In this document: in pieces, positions 17,171-25,142 of the stretch | Position numbering within the stretch: position 1 is the first letter of the stretch | How the letters are laid out: each line of letters begins with the position of its first letter | NCBI RefSeq assembly: GCF_030687145.1 | Contig: NZ_CP117460.1 | Coordinates: 1,674,001 to 1,738,000 of the forward strand | Reading direction: 5' to 3' | DNA from: Pseudomonas sp. FP1742 | GTDB taxonomy: Bacteria > Pseudomonadota > Gammaproteobacteria > Pseudomonadales > Pseudomonadaceae | Length of the DNA stretch: 64,000 bases | Program-made: the position numbers and the translations under genes | The notes under the pieces: model-generated | What the model saw: the letters and a program-made list of their open reading frames with translations, nothing else | What the model was told of the DNA's origin: nothing | The model's database searches: none

Positions 17171-17308
17171 TTACAGAGGCCACATCGCCGTGCCGAACGG
17201 AACAACCGCGTCGGCTTGCATCATTTCAACGGCGGCTTCATGGGTCGGTGCTTCAAACCAATCGTCCAGTTGCAGTTCAGTGTCCAAGTCTTTGTCCAGT
17301 GCTTGCAT
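17171..17308 (-). CDS. 45-residue peptide, candidate RiPP-type precursor
   Basis: I do not recognise the family. The ORF starts at ATG 17306-17308 behind GGAG at the right distance. The first 27 residues are acidic and leader-like (MQALDKDLDTELQLDDWFEA then PTHEAAVEM). The end is hydrophobic with small residues and an aromatic: ADAVVPFGTAMWPL, finishing Met-Trp-Pro-Leu. The acidic leader, short hydrophobic tail, strong ribosome-binding site, downstream stem-loop and the adjacent peptidase-like gene resemble a ribosomally made, modified peptide. No classical modifying enzyme (YcaO, radical SAM, lanthionine synthetase) lies nearby. An in-frame ATG at 17374 would add 22 residues but lacks a ribosome-binding site. 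Confidence 0.55.
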   Translation of the reverse strand: MQALDKDLDTELQLDDWFEAPTHEAAVEMMQADAVVPFGTAMWPL

Positions 17309-17330
17309 GGTGAATCTCCTAGATGACTTT

Positions 17331-17357
17331 TTCGGTAAGAACAGCTTCGGTAAGAAC
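17331..17357. repeat. Tandem 12-bp direct repeat in the peptide-gene leader
   Basis: TTCGGTAAGAAC occurs twice, separated by AGC (period 15), ending about 22 bases upstream of the peptide start codon. It could be a tandem operator or an RNA-level site. Confidence 0.7.
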
Positions 17358-17392
17358 AGTGGCGCGTTTTTCATTCATTGAAGAGCGCGTCA

Positions 17393-17420
17393 ACTTGCCG
17401 GTCGATGCGGCTCGGCAAGT
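17393..17420. repeat. Inverted repeat upstream of peptide gene
   Basis: ACTTGCCG and CGGCAAGT form 8-bp arms around a 12-base centre, between the A/T-rich stretch and the tandem repeats. This is a plausible operator for the peptide-M29 unit. Confidence 0.55.
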
Positions 17421-17817
17421 CGCTGAAAACCTAGTTCACAGGTTTTTGAATTGCAAAAAAATAATTAAATAATTTTTATTTGAACTAATTATTCCATTTT
17501 TCAAAAAGTAAATTTCCTAATAAAAAACAGAAAACTAAGTCGGAAAACTCCTTAGGAAGCTTCCTATCGTCAATTTACAGTCGACGGCTCTCTGGATCTG
17601 ATTTGGAAAGCATGCGTTACGCTCTGTAAATAAATCCTTACGAAAAGCGCGCTCAAACCCCATGGAATGCCGCTGTGCAAAGGGCTGTAAGGAAAACCTG
17701 CCGTCCGCCGCCGCGATGGCGCTGTTCAAGGGCTCTGGCGCGCTTGTCTCAGCCTCGATTGAAAGGTGAGATGCGCCCCATGCCTGTCGTGCAGGTGCAT
17801 AACAAGAAGGAGGCGCA
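17421..17817. other. Non-coding interval with A/T-rich tract
   Basis: About 400 bp with no supportable gene. Positions 17441-17545 are strikingly A/T-dominated compared with the GC-rich surroundings (runs such as AATAATTAAATAATTTTTAT). This looks like promoter or UP-element DNA, or a target for an MvaT/H-NS type silencer. A TyrR-type box lies at 17625-17642. The rest shows only random short frames. Confidence 0.6.
17625..17642. promoter_or_regulatory. TyrR/PhhR-type box
   Basis: TGTAAATAAATCCTTACG matches the TyrR consensus TGTAAA-N6-TTTACA at 10 of 12 positions. It lies between the peptide/M29 pair and aroP, in a window that also encodes PhhR, the TyrR homologue. It may control either direction. 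Confidence 0.45.
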
Positions 17818-17964
17818 ATGAACGCCGTGACTCATCTCCATCTCTCATCGTGGGGCGATTTTTCTGCTGCCCTCGTCGAGGACCTGCAAAGGTCTGACTC
17901 AATTTTTGCTGCCGCCCGAGACCTTCGAGGCGGACACAGGCAATCCCGGCAACCGACGCGCTGA
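17818..17964 (+). CDS. Small ORF, 48 residues, unknown
   Basis: The ATG at 17818 follows AAGAAGGAGGCGCA, one of the best ribosome-binding sites in the window. The product starts MNAVTHLHLSSWGDFSAALV and is followed by a basic, low-hydrophobicity end (RDLRGGHRQSRQPTR). No family is recognised. It could be a small protein or a translated leader of aroP. The good ribosome-binding site is the main support. Confidence 0.35.
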   Translation: MNAVTHLHLSSWGDFSAALVEDLQRSDSIFAAARDLRGGHRQSRQPTR

Positions 17965-18132
17965 TCCAGCGGTGTCTGGCAGCAGGGGGTTAGCGGTGTA
18001 CAATGCGCCGCGTTTTAACTGTGACCCTCTGCGTAACAGCGCAAACCTCAAGGCTATCGGCCTTGTTCACTCCGCCGCGTCACGAGCGTGTCGGGTTCGA
18101 TTTCGTCACAGATAAAAACAAACAGGTGACGC

Positions 18133-18195
18133 ATGACTGTCGTAAAAACGCTGAACTCCTGGTGCCTGCGCTGGGGTTTGATCGGCGCTGCTTGA
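18133..18195 (+). CDS. Putative 20-residue leader peptide upstream of aroP
   Basis: A short frame beginning MTVVKTLNSWCLRWGLIG, preceded by AGGTG at a suitable distance and ending 60 bp before aroP. It holds two tryptophans within five residues (W11, W15). A translated leader rich in the permease substrate would suit attenuation, but no clear alternative terminator was found, so this is speculative. Confidence 0.3.
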   Translation: MTVVKTLNSWCLRWGLIGAA

Positions 18196-18255
18196 AATCG
18201 CAACCGAGCGGCAACGTCTACCGAACATCATCAAACCTTGCGTGAGACCCTTTTC

Positions 18256-19668
18256 ATGAGTGGACAAAACTCGCATTCAGGCGAGCTGAAACGCGGCCTG
18301 AAAAATCGCCATATTCAACTGATCGCCCTCGGTGGCGCGATCGGTACCGGATTGTTCCTCGGCTCGGCCGGCGTGCTCAAATCCGCCGGCCCGTCGATGA
18401 TCCTCGGCTACGCCATCTGCGGCTTCATCGCTTTCATGATCATGCGCCAACTGGGCGAAATGATCGTCGAAGAGCCAGTGGCCGGTTCCTTCAGCCACTT
18501 CGCCCACAAATACTGGGGCGGTTTTGCCGGTTTCCTGTCGGGCTGGAACTGCTGGATTCTGTACATCCTGGTGGGCATGTCGGAGCTGACCGCGGTCGGC
18601 AAATACATTCACTACTGGGCGCCGGATATCCCGACCTGGGCCTCGGCGGCAGCCTTCTTCGTGCTGATCAACGCGATCAACCTGGCCAACGTCAAAGTCT
18701 TTGGCGAGGCCGAGTTCTGGTTCGCGATCATCAAGGTGGTGGCGATCGTCGGCATGATCGCCCTGGGCAGCTACCTGCTGGTCAGCGGCCATGGCGGCCC
18801 GCAAGCTTCGGTGACCAACCTGTGGTCCCACGGCGGCTTCTTCCCGAACGGCGTCAGCGGCCTGGTGATGGCCATGGCGATCATCATGTTCTCCTTCGGT
18901 GGCCTGGAAATGCTCGGTTTCACCGCTGCTGAAGCGGACAAGCCGAAAACCGTGATCCCGAAAGCCATCAACCAAGTGATCTACCGGATCCTGATTTTCT
19001 ACATCGGTGCGCTGGTGGTCCTGCTGTCGCTGACGCCTTGGGACAGTCTGTTGGCAACCCTGAATGCTTCCGGCGACGCTTATAGCGGCAGTCCGTTTGT
19101 GCAAGTGTTCTCGATGCTCGGCAGCAACACCGCCGCGCACATCCTCAACTTCGTGGTCTTGACCGCGGCGCTGTCGGTGTACAACAGCGGCACCTATTGC
19201 AACAGCCGCATGTTGCTGGGCATGGCCGAGCAGGGCGATGCGCCGAAAGTCCTGTCGAAGATCGACAAGCGTGGCGTGCCGGTGCGTTCGATCCTGGCGT
19301 CGGCCGCTGTGACGTTGATCGCGGTGTTGCTGAACTACCTGATTCCGCAAAACGCGCTGGAACTGTTGATGTCGTTGGTGGTTGCAACCCTGGTGATCAA
19401 CTGGGCGATGATCAGCTTCTCGCACTTCAAGTTCCGCCAGCACATGAACAAGACCCGGCAGACGCCGCTGTTCAAGGCCCTGTGGTACCCGTACGGCAAC
19501 TACATCTGCCTGGCGTTCGTGGCGTTCATCCTCGGCGTGATGCTGCTGATCCCGGGCATCCAGATCTCGGTGTATGCGATTCCGGTGTGGGTTGCGTTCA
19601 TGTGGATCTGCTACGGCATCAAGAACAAGCGCAGCGCCCAGCAGGCGTTGCAGGCGGCAGTGAAATAA
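18256..19668 (+). CDS. aroP: Aromatic amino acid permease AroP
   Basis: A 470-residue APC-superfamily transporter with twelve predicted helices. The N-terminus [31 protein letters not shown] and the stretch [31 protein letters not shown] are near-identical to E. coli AroP, as are [20 protein letters not shown] and DKRGVPV. It imports Phe, Tyr and Trp by proton symport. The ATG at 18256 ([14 protein letters not shown]) fits the family start. A TyrR-type box far upstream and the PhhR regulon downstream support shared control with phenylalanine catabolism. A terminator follows. Confidence 0.92.
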   Translation: MSGQNSHSGELKRGLKNRHIQLIALGGAIGTGLFLGSAGVLKSAGPSMILGYAICGFIAFMIMRQLGEMIVEEPVAGSFSHFAHKYWGGFAGFLSGWNCWILYILVGMSELTAVGKYIHYWAPDIPTWASAAAFFVLINAINLANVKVFGEAEFWFAIIKVVAIVGMIALGSYLLVSGHGGPQASVTNLWSHGGFFPNGVSGLVMAMAIIMFSFGGLEMLGFTAAEADKPKTVIPKAINQVIYRILIFYIGALVVLLSLTPWDSLLATLNASGDAYSGSPFVQVFSMLGSNTAAHILNFVVLTAALSVYNSGTYCNSRMLLGMAEQGDAPKVLSKIDKRGVPVRSILASAAVTLIAVLLNYLIPQNALELLMSLVVATLVINWAMISFSHFKFRQHMNKTRQTPLFKALWYPYGNYICLAFVAFILGVMLLIPGIQISVYAIPVWVAFMWICYGIKNKRSAQQALQAAVK

Positions 19669-19687
19669 CGCGGCACGCAGAAACAAT

Positions 19688-19713
19688 AAACCCGGCCAAG
19701 TGCCGGGTTTTTT
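19688..19713 (+). terminator. Rho-independent terminator of aroP
   Basis: CCCGGC and GCCGGG form a stem around CAAGT, preceded by AATAAA and followed by six T residues (with G thereafter), 20 bp downstream of the aroP stop. Confidence 0.88.
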
Positions 19714-19750
19714 GTGAGCGATACAAAACTTTGAACTGGCGCGGCCCCCC

Positions 19751-19840
19751 TGTGGGAGCGGGCTTGCTCGCGAAAGCGGAGTATCAGTCGACATCGATAT
19801 TGCCTGACACACCGCTTTCGCGAGCAAGCCCGCTCCCACA
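19751..19840. repeat. REP pair (BIME)
   Basis: A complete 90-bp unit with perfect TGTGGGAGCGGGCTTGC arms; the inner GCGAAAGCGG / CCGCTTTCGC also pair, and the spacer carries CTGACA. It lies between aroP and arfB. Confidence 0.92.
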
Positions 19841-19907
19841 TTGGATCTTTGGCGTGCCGAAGATTTATTCGCGGTATCCTGCACGCTCTGAATACGGACG
19901 CTTTTCC

Positions 19908-20321
19908 ATGCTGGTGATTTCCAACAACGTGCATCTGCCGGATGCCGAGATCGAATTGACAGCCATCCGCGCCCAGGGCGCCGGTGGGCAGAACGTCAAT
20001 AAAGTCTCCAGCGCCGTGCACTTGCGCTTCGACATTCCGGCCTCGTCCTTGCCCGAGTTTTACAAGGAACGGCTGCTGGCGTTGCGTGACAGTCGCATCA
20101 CCAGCGAGGGGGTGTTGATCATCAAGGCCCAGCAATACCGCACGCAGGAGCAGAACCGCGCCGATGCGCTGGAGCGGCTGACCGAACTGATCCTCAGCGC
20201 CACCAAAGTGGAAAAGAAACGCCGTCCGACCAAGCCGACCCTCGGTTCGAAAAAGCGTCGGCTCGAATCCAAGACCAAGCGCGGCAGCATCAAGGCCGGG
20301 CGTGGCAAGGTGGATTTCTAG
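19908..20321 (+). CDS. arfB: Alternative ribosome-rescue factor ArfB (YaeJ)
   Basis: A 137-residue peptidyl-tRNA hydrolase of the class-I release-factor type. The catalytic GGQ is visible in [22 protein letters not shown]. The C-terminal basic tail ([29 protein letters not shown]) is the part that enters the empty mRNA channel of a stalled ribosome. The true start is the ATG at 19908 ([19 protein letters not shown]); the longer frame continues through REP DNA. It ends overlapping the MFS gene by 4 bp, tail to tail. Confidence 0.94.
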   Translation: MLVISNNVHLPDAEIELTAIRAQGAGGQNVNKVSSAVHLRFDIPASSLPEFYKERLLALRDSRITSEGVLIIKAQQYRTQEQNRADALERLTELILSATKVEKKRRPTKPTLGSKKRRLESKTKRGSIKAGRGKVDF

Positions 20322-21517
20322 CGGGCTTCACGCTCTTCCCGATACTTTGGCGCCTGCCGGTACAAGTAAACGCTCAGCATCAATCCGCTCAACGCGGCCA
20401 ACGCGGCAAACAGGAAGATCGAGGCAAACCCGAATCCAGCCGCGATCGCACCCGCCAGCGGTCCGGTAATCCCCAGCGACAAATCGATAAACAGTGAATA
20501 GGCCCCAACCGCCGCGCCACGGCTGGAAGCGGGCACCAGGTTGACCGCTTCCACGCCCAAGGCCGGGAACACCAGCGAAAAACCGAACCCGCTCAGCGCC
20601 GCACCCGCCAGTGCCCAATGGGCATCCGGCGCCAGCCATAGCAGTAACAGCCCGAGGGTTTCCACCGAGAGGCAGGCAATCGCCACGCGAAAACCGCCAA
20701 GGCGATTGATCAGGTTACCGAACAGCAATCGCGCACCAATGAAACTGGCGCCGAACAAACTCAGGCACAGCACCGCGTTGGACCAATGCTGAGTGGCGTA
20801 ATACAGCGTGATGAAGGTCGCGATGGTGCCAAAGCCGATGGAGCCCAGTGCCAGGCCGCAGCCATGAGGGAACACCCGTCCCAGCACATGCATGAACGGC
20901 AAGCGTTCACCCGCGACAATCGGCGCCGCGGTTTTCGGCCAGGCCAGCGCCACGCCCAGTACGGCCAGCAGCACGATGCTCACGCCCATGCTCCACAATC
21001 CCAACTGACTTACCAGCAGCACCCCCAGCGGTGCGCCGACCGCCAGCGCACCGTAACTGGCGATGCCGTTCCAGGAGATGACCTTGGCGGTGTTCGCCGC
21101 GCCGACCCGGCCGATGCCCCAGCCGATCGAGCCGGAACCCACCAGGCTTTCCGCGCTGCCGAGTATCAGGCGGCCAATCAACAGGCTGATCAAACTCAGT
21201 GTCGGCAGGCTTTGGGTCCAGGCCGAAATCAGCATGAACACACCGCTCAAACCGCAGCCGGCGAGGCCGTACATCACCGCGAGCTTGCTGCCCTTGTTAT
21301 CGATGATGCGCCCGGCATAAGGCCGGCTGAGCAGGGTGGCGAGGTATTGCACGCTGATCACCAGCCCGGCGATCACCGCGCCAAAACCGAGGTCACTGTG
21401 GACATAGCCTGGCAACACGGCCAGGGGAATACCGATATTGAGGTAACCGATGAAGGTGAACAGGACGATGGAAACGACTTGCAGCGTGACCGCCAGGGGG
21501 CGCTGGGTTTCTGACAT
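20318..21517 (-). CDS. MFS transporter, YhhS/YfcJ-like
   Basis: A 399-residue twelve-helix major-facilitator protein. It shows [55 protein letters not shown], which contains the A-motif equivalent between helices 2 and 3, and a central loop around residue 195. The N-terminal pattern resembles the YhhS/YfcJ group, whose substrates are poorly known. The ATG at 21517 ([13 protein letters not shown]) is preferred to a GTG 15 bp upstream. It stands alone. Confidence 0.82.
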   Translation of the reverse strand: MSETQRPLAVTLQVVSIVLFTFIGYLNIGIPLAVLPGYVHSDLGFGAVIAGLVISVQYLATLLSRPYAGRIIDNKGSKLAVMYGLAGCGLSGVFMLISAWTQSLPTLSLISLLIGRLILGSAESLVGSGSIGWGIGRVGAANTAKVISWNGIASYGALAVGAPLGVLLVSQLGLWSMGVSIVLLAVLGVALAWPKTAAPIVAGERLPFMHVLGRVFPHGCGLALGSIGFGTIATFITLYYATQHWSNAVLCLSLFGASFIGARLLFGNLINRLGGFRVAIACLSVETLGLLLLWLAPDAHWALAGAALSGFGFSLVFPALGVEAVNLVPASSRGAAVGAYSLFIDLSLGITGPLAGAIAAGFGFASIFLFAALAALSGLMLSVYLYRQAPKYREEREAR

Positions 21518-21621
21518 GGGTAAAAGGTCCACGGGGCAGCAGGATAGATAGGCTGCTTATGATAACGGCGTGGACGGTCGTAGGGCGTGAAAAAGTAAAA
21601 CTATTTGCCGGACGGAATTAT

Positions 21622-21804
21622 TCAGGATTTGGCGGGGGCGACCAGTTGCGTCGTGACCAGGGCGGCCAGAGCGTTTTCTTCGCTGCCGAATCGGGCCAGC
21701 AGGGCGGCCTGTTTCTCGGGGGAAAGACGGTTCCAGATCTCGATCATCTTCTCGGCGGTGCCGATCAGGACGCTGGCCTGGGCTTCAGTGAAATCATCGC
21801 TCAT
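21622..21804 (-). CDS. Conserved small protein, 60 residues
   Basis: A 60-residue acidic to neutral protein, MSDDFTEAQASVLIGTAEKM followed by IEIWNRLSPEKQAALLARFG and a C-terminal ALVTTQLVAPAKS. It is predicted as a helical cytoplasmic protein with no signal peptide. I do not recognise a function. The ribosome-binding site is weak. Coding-like composition and amphipathic helices support it. A perfect 13-bp hairpin lies just upstream. Confidence 0.55.
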   Translation of the reverse strand: MSDDFTEAQASVLIGTAEKMIEIWNRLSPEKQAALLARFGSEENALAALVTTQLVAPAKS

Positions 21805-21828
21805 GGTGCGGGGCTCGCGGTTCAGGCG

Positions 21829-21860
21829 GTGTGGAAAGCGCATGTTAGCGCTTTCCACAC
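21829..21860. repeat. Perfect 13-bp inverted repeat
   Basis: GTGTGGAAAGCGC and GCGCTTTCCACAC enclose ATGTTA. It lies between two small genes on the minus strand. No T-run follows, so it may be an mRNA processing/stability hairpin or an operator. Confidence 0.75.
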
Positions 21861-21880
21861 GGTCTGGCATTGCGGGTGTA

Positions 21881-22027
21881 TCAGTCTTCTCTGTCGGCCT
21901 GACGGCGTTCAGGTGCTTCTTTCGGCTTGGGCTGTTGGGCGCCGGTTTGTTGCCCCCCGGCTTGTAGCGTGGTCGTCTGCTCAGTTTCGTGCAGGCTTGG
22001 GAAGGGGAGATTAGGGATCTCGTGCAT
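21881..22027 (-). CDS. Small hydrophilic protein, 48 residues
   Basis: The ATG at 22025-22027 has AGGAG six bases upstream. The product starts MHEIPNLPFPSLHETEQTT and becomes Gln/Pro/Lys-rich and charged (QQTGAQQPKPKEAPERRQA DRED), probably disordered. There is no known domain. The strong ribosome-binding site and the absence of an alternative gene in this gap support it. Confidence 0.5.
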   Translation of the reverse strand: MHEIPNLPFPSLHETEQTTTLQAGGQQTGAQQPKPKEAPERRQADRED

Positions 22028-22185
22028 AGAGCGCTCCTCGCAAAGTCTGTTGATAGATCTGGTAGATCCGCGCTTTAAAAAAGCCTGGGCAGGATACAGC
22101 AGGAAAAATGACAAATAGACTTTATATCCATTTGTTACGACGGATGGGATTGTCTAGACAGGTCAATGGGATAGGTAAATACAAG

Positions 22186-22275
22186 TGTGGGAGCGGGCTT
22201 GCTCGCGAAAGCAGAGTGCCAGTCGATATCATCGTTGCCTGACACACCGCTTTCGCGAGCAAGCCCGCTCCCACA
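22186..22275. repeat. REP pair (BIME)
   Basis: A complete 90-bp unit, nearly identical in arms and inner CGCTTTCGCGAGC segment to the copy at 19751. It stands downstream of phhC. Confidence 0.92.
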
Positions 22276-22298
22276 AGGGGGATTTGCAGATACTGGGG

Positions 22299-23492
22299 TT
22301 ACTTGCAGACGTCAGCGATGGCCTCGGCCAGCAGATCCAGACGCGTCGCATCGATCCCGGCAACGTTCGCCCGGCCCGAGCTGACCATGTACACACTATG
22401 ACGTTCGCGCAGTTGTTTGACCTGCTCCGGCGACAAGCCAGTGTAGGAAAACATCCCGCGTTGCACGCCGATGTGCGCAAACCGCTTGCGCAGGCCATGG
22501 GGTTCGAGCGCTTCGACCAGGCCACTGCGCAGTTGGGCGATGCGCAAACGCATGGCTTCCACTTCGTCGGCCCAGCGGCTTTTCAGCTCTGGATCGCCAA
22601 GGATGGTCGCGACTACGGCGGCGCCGTGATCCGGCGGTGTCGACCACAGGTTGCGGGCGATGTTGGCCAGTTGGCTGCGGATGTCCACCAGCTTGTCGGC
22701 GGTTTGCGCGCAGACAATCAGCGCGCCGGTGCGGTCGCGGTACAGGCCGAAGTTCTTCGAGCAGGAACTGGTGATCAGCACTTCCGGCAACTCGGCGGCG
22801 AACAGCCGGGTCGACCAGGCATCTTGCTCCAGGCCGTCGCCGAAGCCCTGATAGGCGAAGTCGATCAGAGGCAGCAAGTCGCGACTGCGCACCACGTCCA
22901 GCACCCGGCGCCAATCGTCATGGGACAGGTCGAAACCGGTCGGGTTGTGGCAGCAGGCGTGCAGCAGCACCACATCGCCCTTCGGTGCTTGATTGAGCAC
23001 CGCGAGCATCGCTTCCACATCGAGACGGTTATCGCTGCCGACATACGGGTAGTGACTGACCTTGATCCCGGCCGCCGCGAAAATGGTTTCGTGGATCGGC
23101 CAAGTCGGGTTGCTCAACCACACGCCACGGCCCGGCAGGCATTGGGCGATGAAGTCGGCGCTCAGGCGCAACGCGCCGGTACCGCCCGGCGTTTGCGTGG
23201 CGCCGGCCCGATGCTCGGCGATCAGCGCCGAATCGGCACCCAGCACAAGCTCGTTGATGACCTTGCCGAACGCCGCATCGCCGTGGCCGCCGATGTAAGT
23301 CTTGGTGGCCTGGCGATCCACCAGGCGCTGCTCGGCAAGCTTCACCGCTTCAAGGATTGGCGTCAGGCCCTGGGCGTCTTTGTAGACCCCCACGCCGAGG
23401 TCGAACTTGCGTGGGTTGGGGTCCTGCGCATAGGCCTCCATCAGGCCGAGAATCGGGTCGCCGGGTACTCGGCCGATGGCGTCGAAATGCAT
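22299..23492 (-). CDS. phhC: Aromatic-amino-acid aminotransferase
   Basis: A 397-residue class-I PLP aminotransferase of the TyrB/AspC type. The N-terminus [25 protein letters not shown] and KFDLGVGVYKD match the family. The PLP lysine is in TSSCSKNFGLYRDRTGAL, and LLHACCHNPTGFDLS carries the cofactor-contacting motif. It transaminates tyrosine and phenylalanine to their oxo-acids after PhhA. Its ATG overlaps the last base of phhB (TAATG), implying translational coupling in phhABC. Confidence 0.92.
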   Translation of the reverse strand: MHFDAIGRVPGDPILGLMEAYAQDPNPRKFDLGVGVYKDAQGLTPILEAVKLAEQRLVDRQATKTYIGGHGDAAFGKVINELVLGADSALIAEHRAGATQTPGGTGALRLSADFIAQCLPGRGVWLSNPTWPIHETIFAAAGIKVSHYPYVGSDNRLDVEAMLAVLNQAPKGDVVLLHACCHNPTGFDLSHDDWRRVLDVVRSRDLLPLIDFAYQGFGDGLEQDAWSTRLFAAELPEVLITSSCSKNFGLYRDRTGALIVCAQTADKLVDIRSQLANIARNLWSTPPDHGAAVVATILGDPELKSRWADEVEAMRLRIAQLRSGLVEALEPHGLRKRFAHIGVQRGMFSYTGLSPEQVKQLRERHSVYMVSSGRANVAGIDATRLDLLAEAIADVCK

Positions 23493-23848
23493 TATTTGCG
23501 GCCCTCGGCGTCTTTGGCCACTTCGTCAGTGCGCGCGGCCATGATGAAGTCGTTGCGGTGCAGGCCCTTGATGGAGTGGCTCCACCAGGTCACGGTGACT
23601 TTGCCCCACTCGGTCAGCAGGCCCGGGTGGTGACCTTCAGCCTCGGAGATTTCACCGACGGCGTTGGTGAACGCCAGCGCATGCTTGAAGTTCTTGAACA
23701 GGAAAACTTTTTCCAGCTGCATCACACCGTCGCGCACTTCGATGTTCCAGTCAGGGATCTGCTTGATCAGGATCGGCAATTCTTCGTCGCTGACCTGAGG
23801 GGCGTCGGCGCGGCAGGCTTCGCAATGGGCTTGGTTCAATGTGGACAT
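23492..23848 (-). CDS. phhB: Pterin-4a-carbinolamine dehydratase
   Basis: A 118-residue PCD/DCoH protein: [58 protein letters not shown] contains the three active-site histidines of the family. It regenerates the tetrahydropterin cofactor consumed by PhhA. The ATG at 23846-23848 starts [18 protein letters not shown], as in other pseudomonads. It lies between phhA (105 bp upstream) and phhC (1-base overlap). Confidence 0.95.
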   Translation of the reverse strand: MSTLNQAHCEACRADAPQVSDEELPILIKQIPDWNIEVRDGVMQLEKVFLFKNFKHALAFTNAVGEISEAEGHHPGLLTEWGKVTVTWWSHSIKGLHRNDFIMAARTDEVAKDAEGRK

Positions 23849-23953
23849 GATGTGTTCCTGAAATCGAGTGTTTTGAAAAACGGTCGTCAGTGGGACCACG
23901 CTAAAGCAAAGCGGCGATCCGTAACAGACTCACTTGATGCCAAAAGTCGCGGG

Positions 23954-24739
23954 TCACGCAGCTTTTGGCGGAAATTTCGGTGCGTGCAACCCCAGCTGCA
24001 TACCTTGCTTGACCATGCCCATGATGTCTTCGTGGGCCAGATCGAACAGGCGCTTGAGGTTCGGCAGGACAAAGTACAGCGGTTGCAGAATGTCGATGCG
24101 GTACGGCGTGCGCATGCATTCCAGTGGGTCGAAGGCCTGATGCTCAGGTGCGTCCGACAGGGCGTAAACAGTTTCTTTCGGCGAGGACAGAATACCGCCG
24201 CCATAGATTCGCAAGCCTTGCGGCGTGTCGACCAGGCCGAACTCGATGGTCATCCAATACAGGCGCGCCAGGTACACGCGTTCTTCCTTGGATGCCTGTA
24301 GGCCGAGTTTGCCGTAGGTGTGGGTGAATTCGGCGAACCAGGGGTTGGTCAACAGCGGACAGTGGCCGAAGATCTCGTGGAAAATGTCCGGCTCTTGCAG
24401 GTAATCCAGCTCTTCGCGGGTACGAATAAAGGTCGCCACCGGAAACTGCTTGTTCGCCAGCAATTCGAAAAAGGTCTGGAAGGGGATCAGCGCGGGCACT
24501 CGGGCAACTTGCCAGCCGGTGGTTTCACCGAGGACTTTGTTGATTTCGCCAAGTTGCGGAATGCGGTCGTGGGGCAGACCGAGTTTTTCGATACCGTCCA
24601 GGTATTCCTGGCACGCACGGCCCTCGACCACTTTGAGCTGGCGAGTGATCAGCGTGTTCCACACCGCGTGTTCTTCGGCGGGGTAGTCGATAAAACCTTG
24701 CGCATCGGGCTCGCGAGCCACGTATTGCGTCTGCTTCAT
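23954..24739 (-). CDS. phhA: Phenylalanine-4-hydroxylase
   Basis: A 261-residue non-haem iron, pterin-dependent monooxygenase converting phenylalanine to tyrosine. The iron ligands are H121 and H126 in FHEIFGHCPLL and E166 in YWMTIEFGLV. The RVPALIPFQTFFELLA segment lines the pterin pocket. It has no regulatory N-domain, as usual for bacterial enzymes. The start ATG at 24737-24739 follows GCAGGAGAGCAGC. It is the first gene of phhABC, divergent from phhR across a 400-bp region with a TyrR-like box. Confidence 0.96.
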   Translation of the reverse strand: MKQTQYVAREPDAQGFIDYPAEEHAVWNTLITRQLKVVEGRACQEYLDGIEKLGLPHDRIPQLGEINKVLGETTGWQVARVPALIPFQTFFELLANKQFPVATFIRTREELDYLQEPDIFHEIFGHCPLLTNPWFAEFTHTYGKLGLQASKEERVYLARLYWMTIEFGLVDTPQGLRIYGGGILSSPKETVYALSDAPEHQAFDPLECMRTPYRIDILQPLYFVLPNLKRLFDLAHEDIMGMVKQGMQLGLHAPKFPPKAA

Positions 24740-24861
24740 GCTGCTCTCCTGCTAGGGGAATCGTTCTTGTTGTGTGTACAGCTATGGACCTAGAAATACC
24801 CCAAGGTGTTCGGTGTTGCAGCAGGTGATCCGCGTCTTGTGTAGGAAAATTCCGCGCTTTT

Positions 24862-24879
24862 CGTAAAGAATTCGTTACG
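24862..24879. promoter_or_regulatory. PhhR/TyrR-type box between phhA and phhR
   Basis: CGTAAAGAATTCGTTACG is an inverted repeat whose CGTAA / TTACG arms are perfect and which fits TGTAAA-N6-TTTACA at 9 of 12 positions. It lies about 125 bp upstream of phhA in the 403-bp gap shared with phhR. The only other structure seen in that gap is a REP pair. Confidence 0.55.
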
Positions 24880-25005
24880 GATTGGCTGCTGTGGCGCAAG
24901 TATTGATATTTACGGGTTTGAAATGGCCTGCGGGTGTCACATAATCTTGACGACTAACTGAGCTGCTCGGCAAAAAAATACGTCCGAAGGCACTGCGAAT
25001 TCCCT

Positions 25006-25094
25006 TGTGGGAGCGGGCTTGCTCGCGAAAGCGTCGGCACATTCGACATTGATGTATCAGGCAGACCGCTTTCGCGAGCAAGCCCGCTCCCACA
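25006..25094. repeat. REP pair (BIME)
   Basis: A complete unit with TGTGGGAGCGGGCTTGC arms placed only 48 bp upstream of phhR, that is, on the 5' side of a gene. Most other copies lie at 3' ends. Confidence 0.92.
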
Positions 25095-25142
25095 GGTTGT
25101 GCGCTCAGTATCAACTTACTCACCGCTGTTACGGGCCTTCAT

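Noticed and set aside
17309..17374. N-terminal extension of the 45-residue peptide
   Set aside because: The upstream ATG has no ribosome-binding site and would translate the tandem repeat as LFLPKLFLPK, whereas the ATG at 17308 has a strong site.
18277..19884. 535-codon minus-strand frame opposite aroP
   Set aside because: His/Arg/Gln-rich shadow translation; its N-terminus consists of REP DNA.
19197..19907. Longer N-terminus for arfB
   Set aside because: It would run from inside aroP through a terminator and a REP pair; family length fits the ATG at 19908.
24817..24832. Possible sigma-54 promoter for phhA on the minus strand
   Set aside because: GG-N10-GC spacing is there, but -24 and -12 both deviate and PhhR lacks a canonical GAFTGA; kept only as part of a finding.
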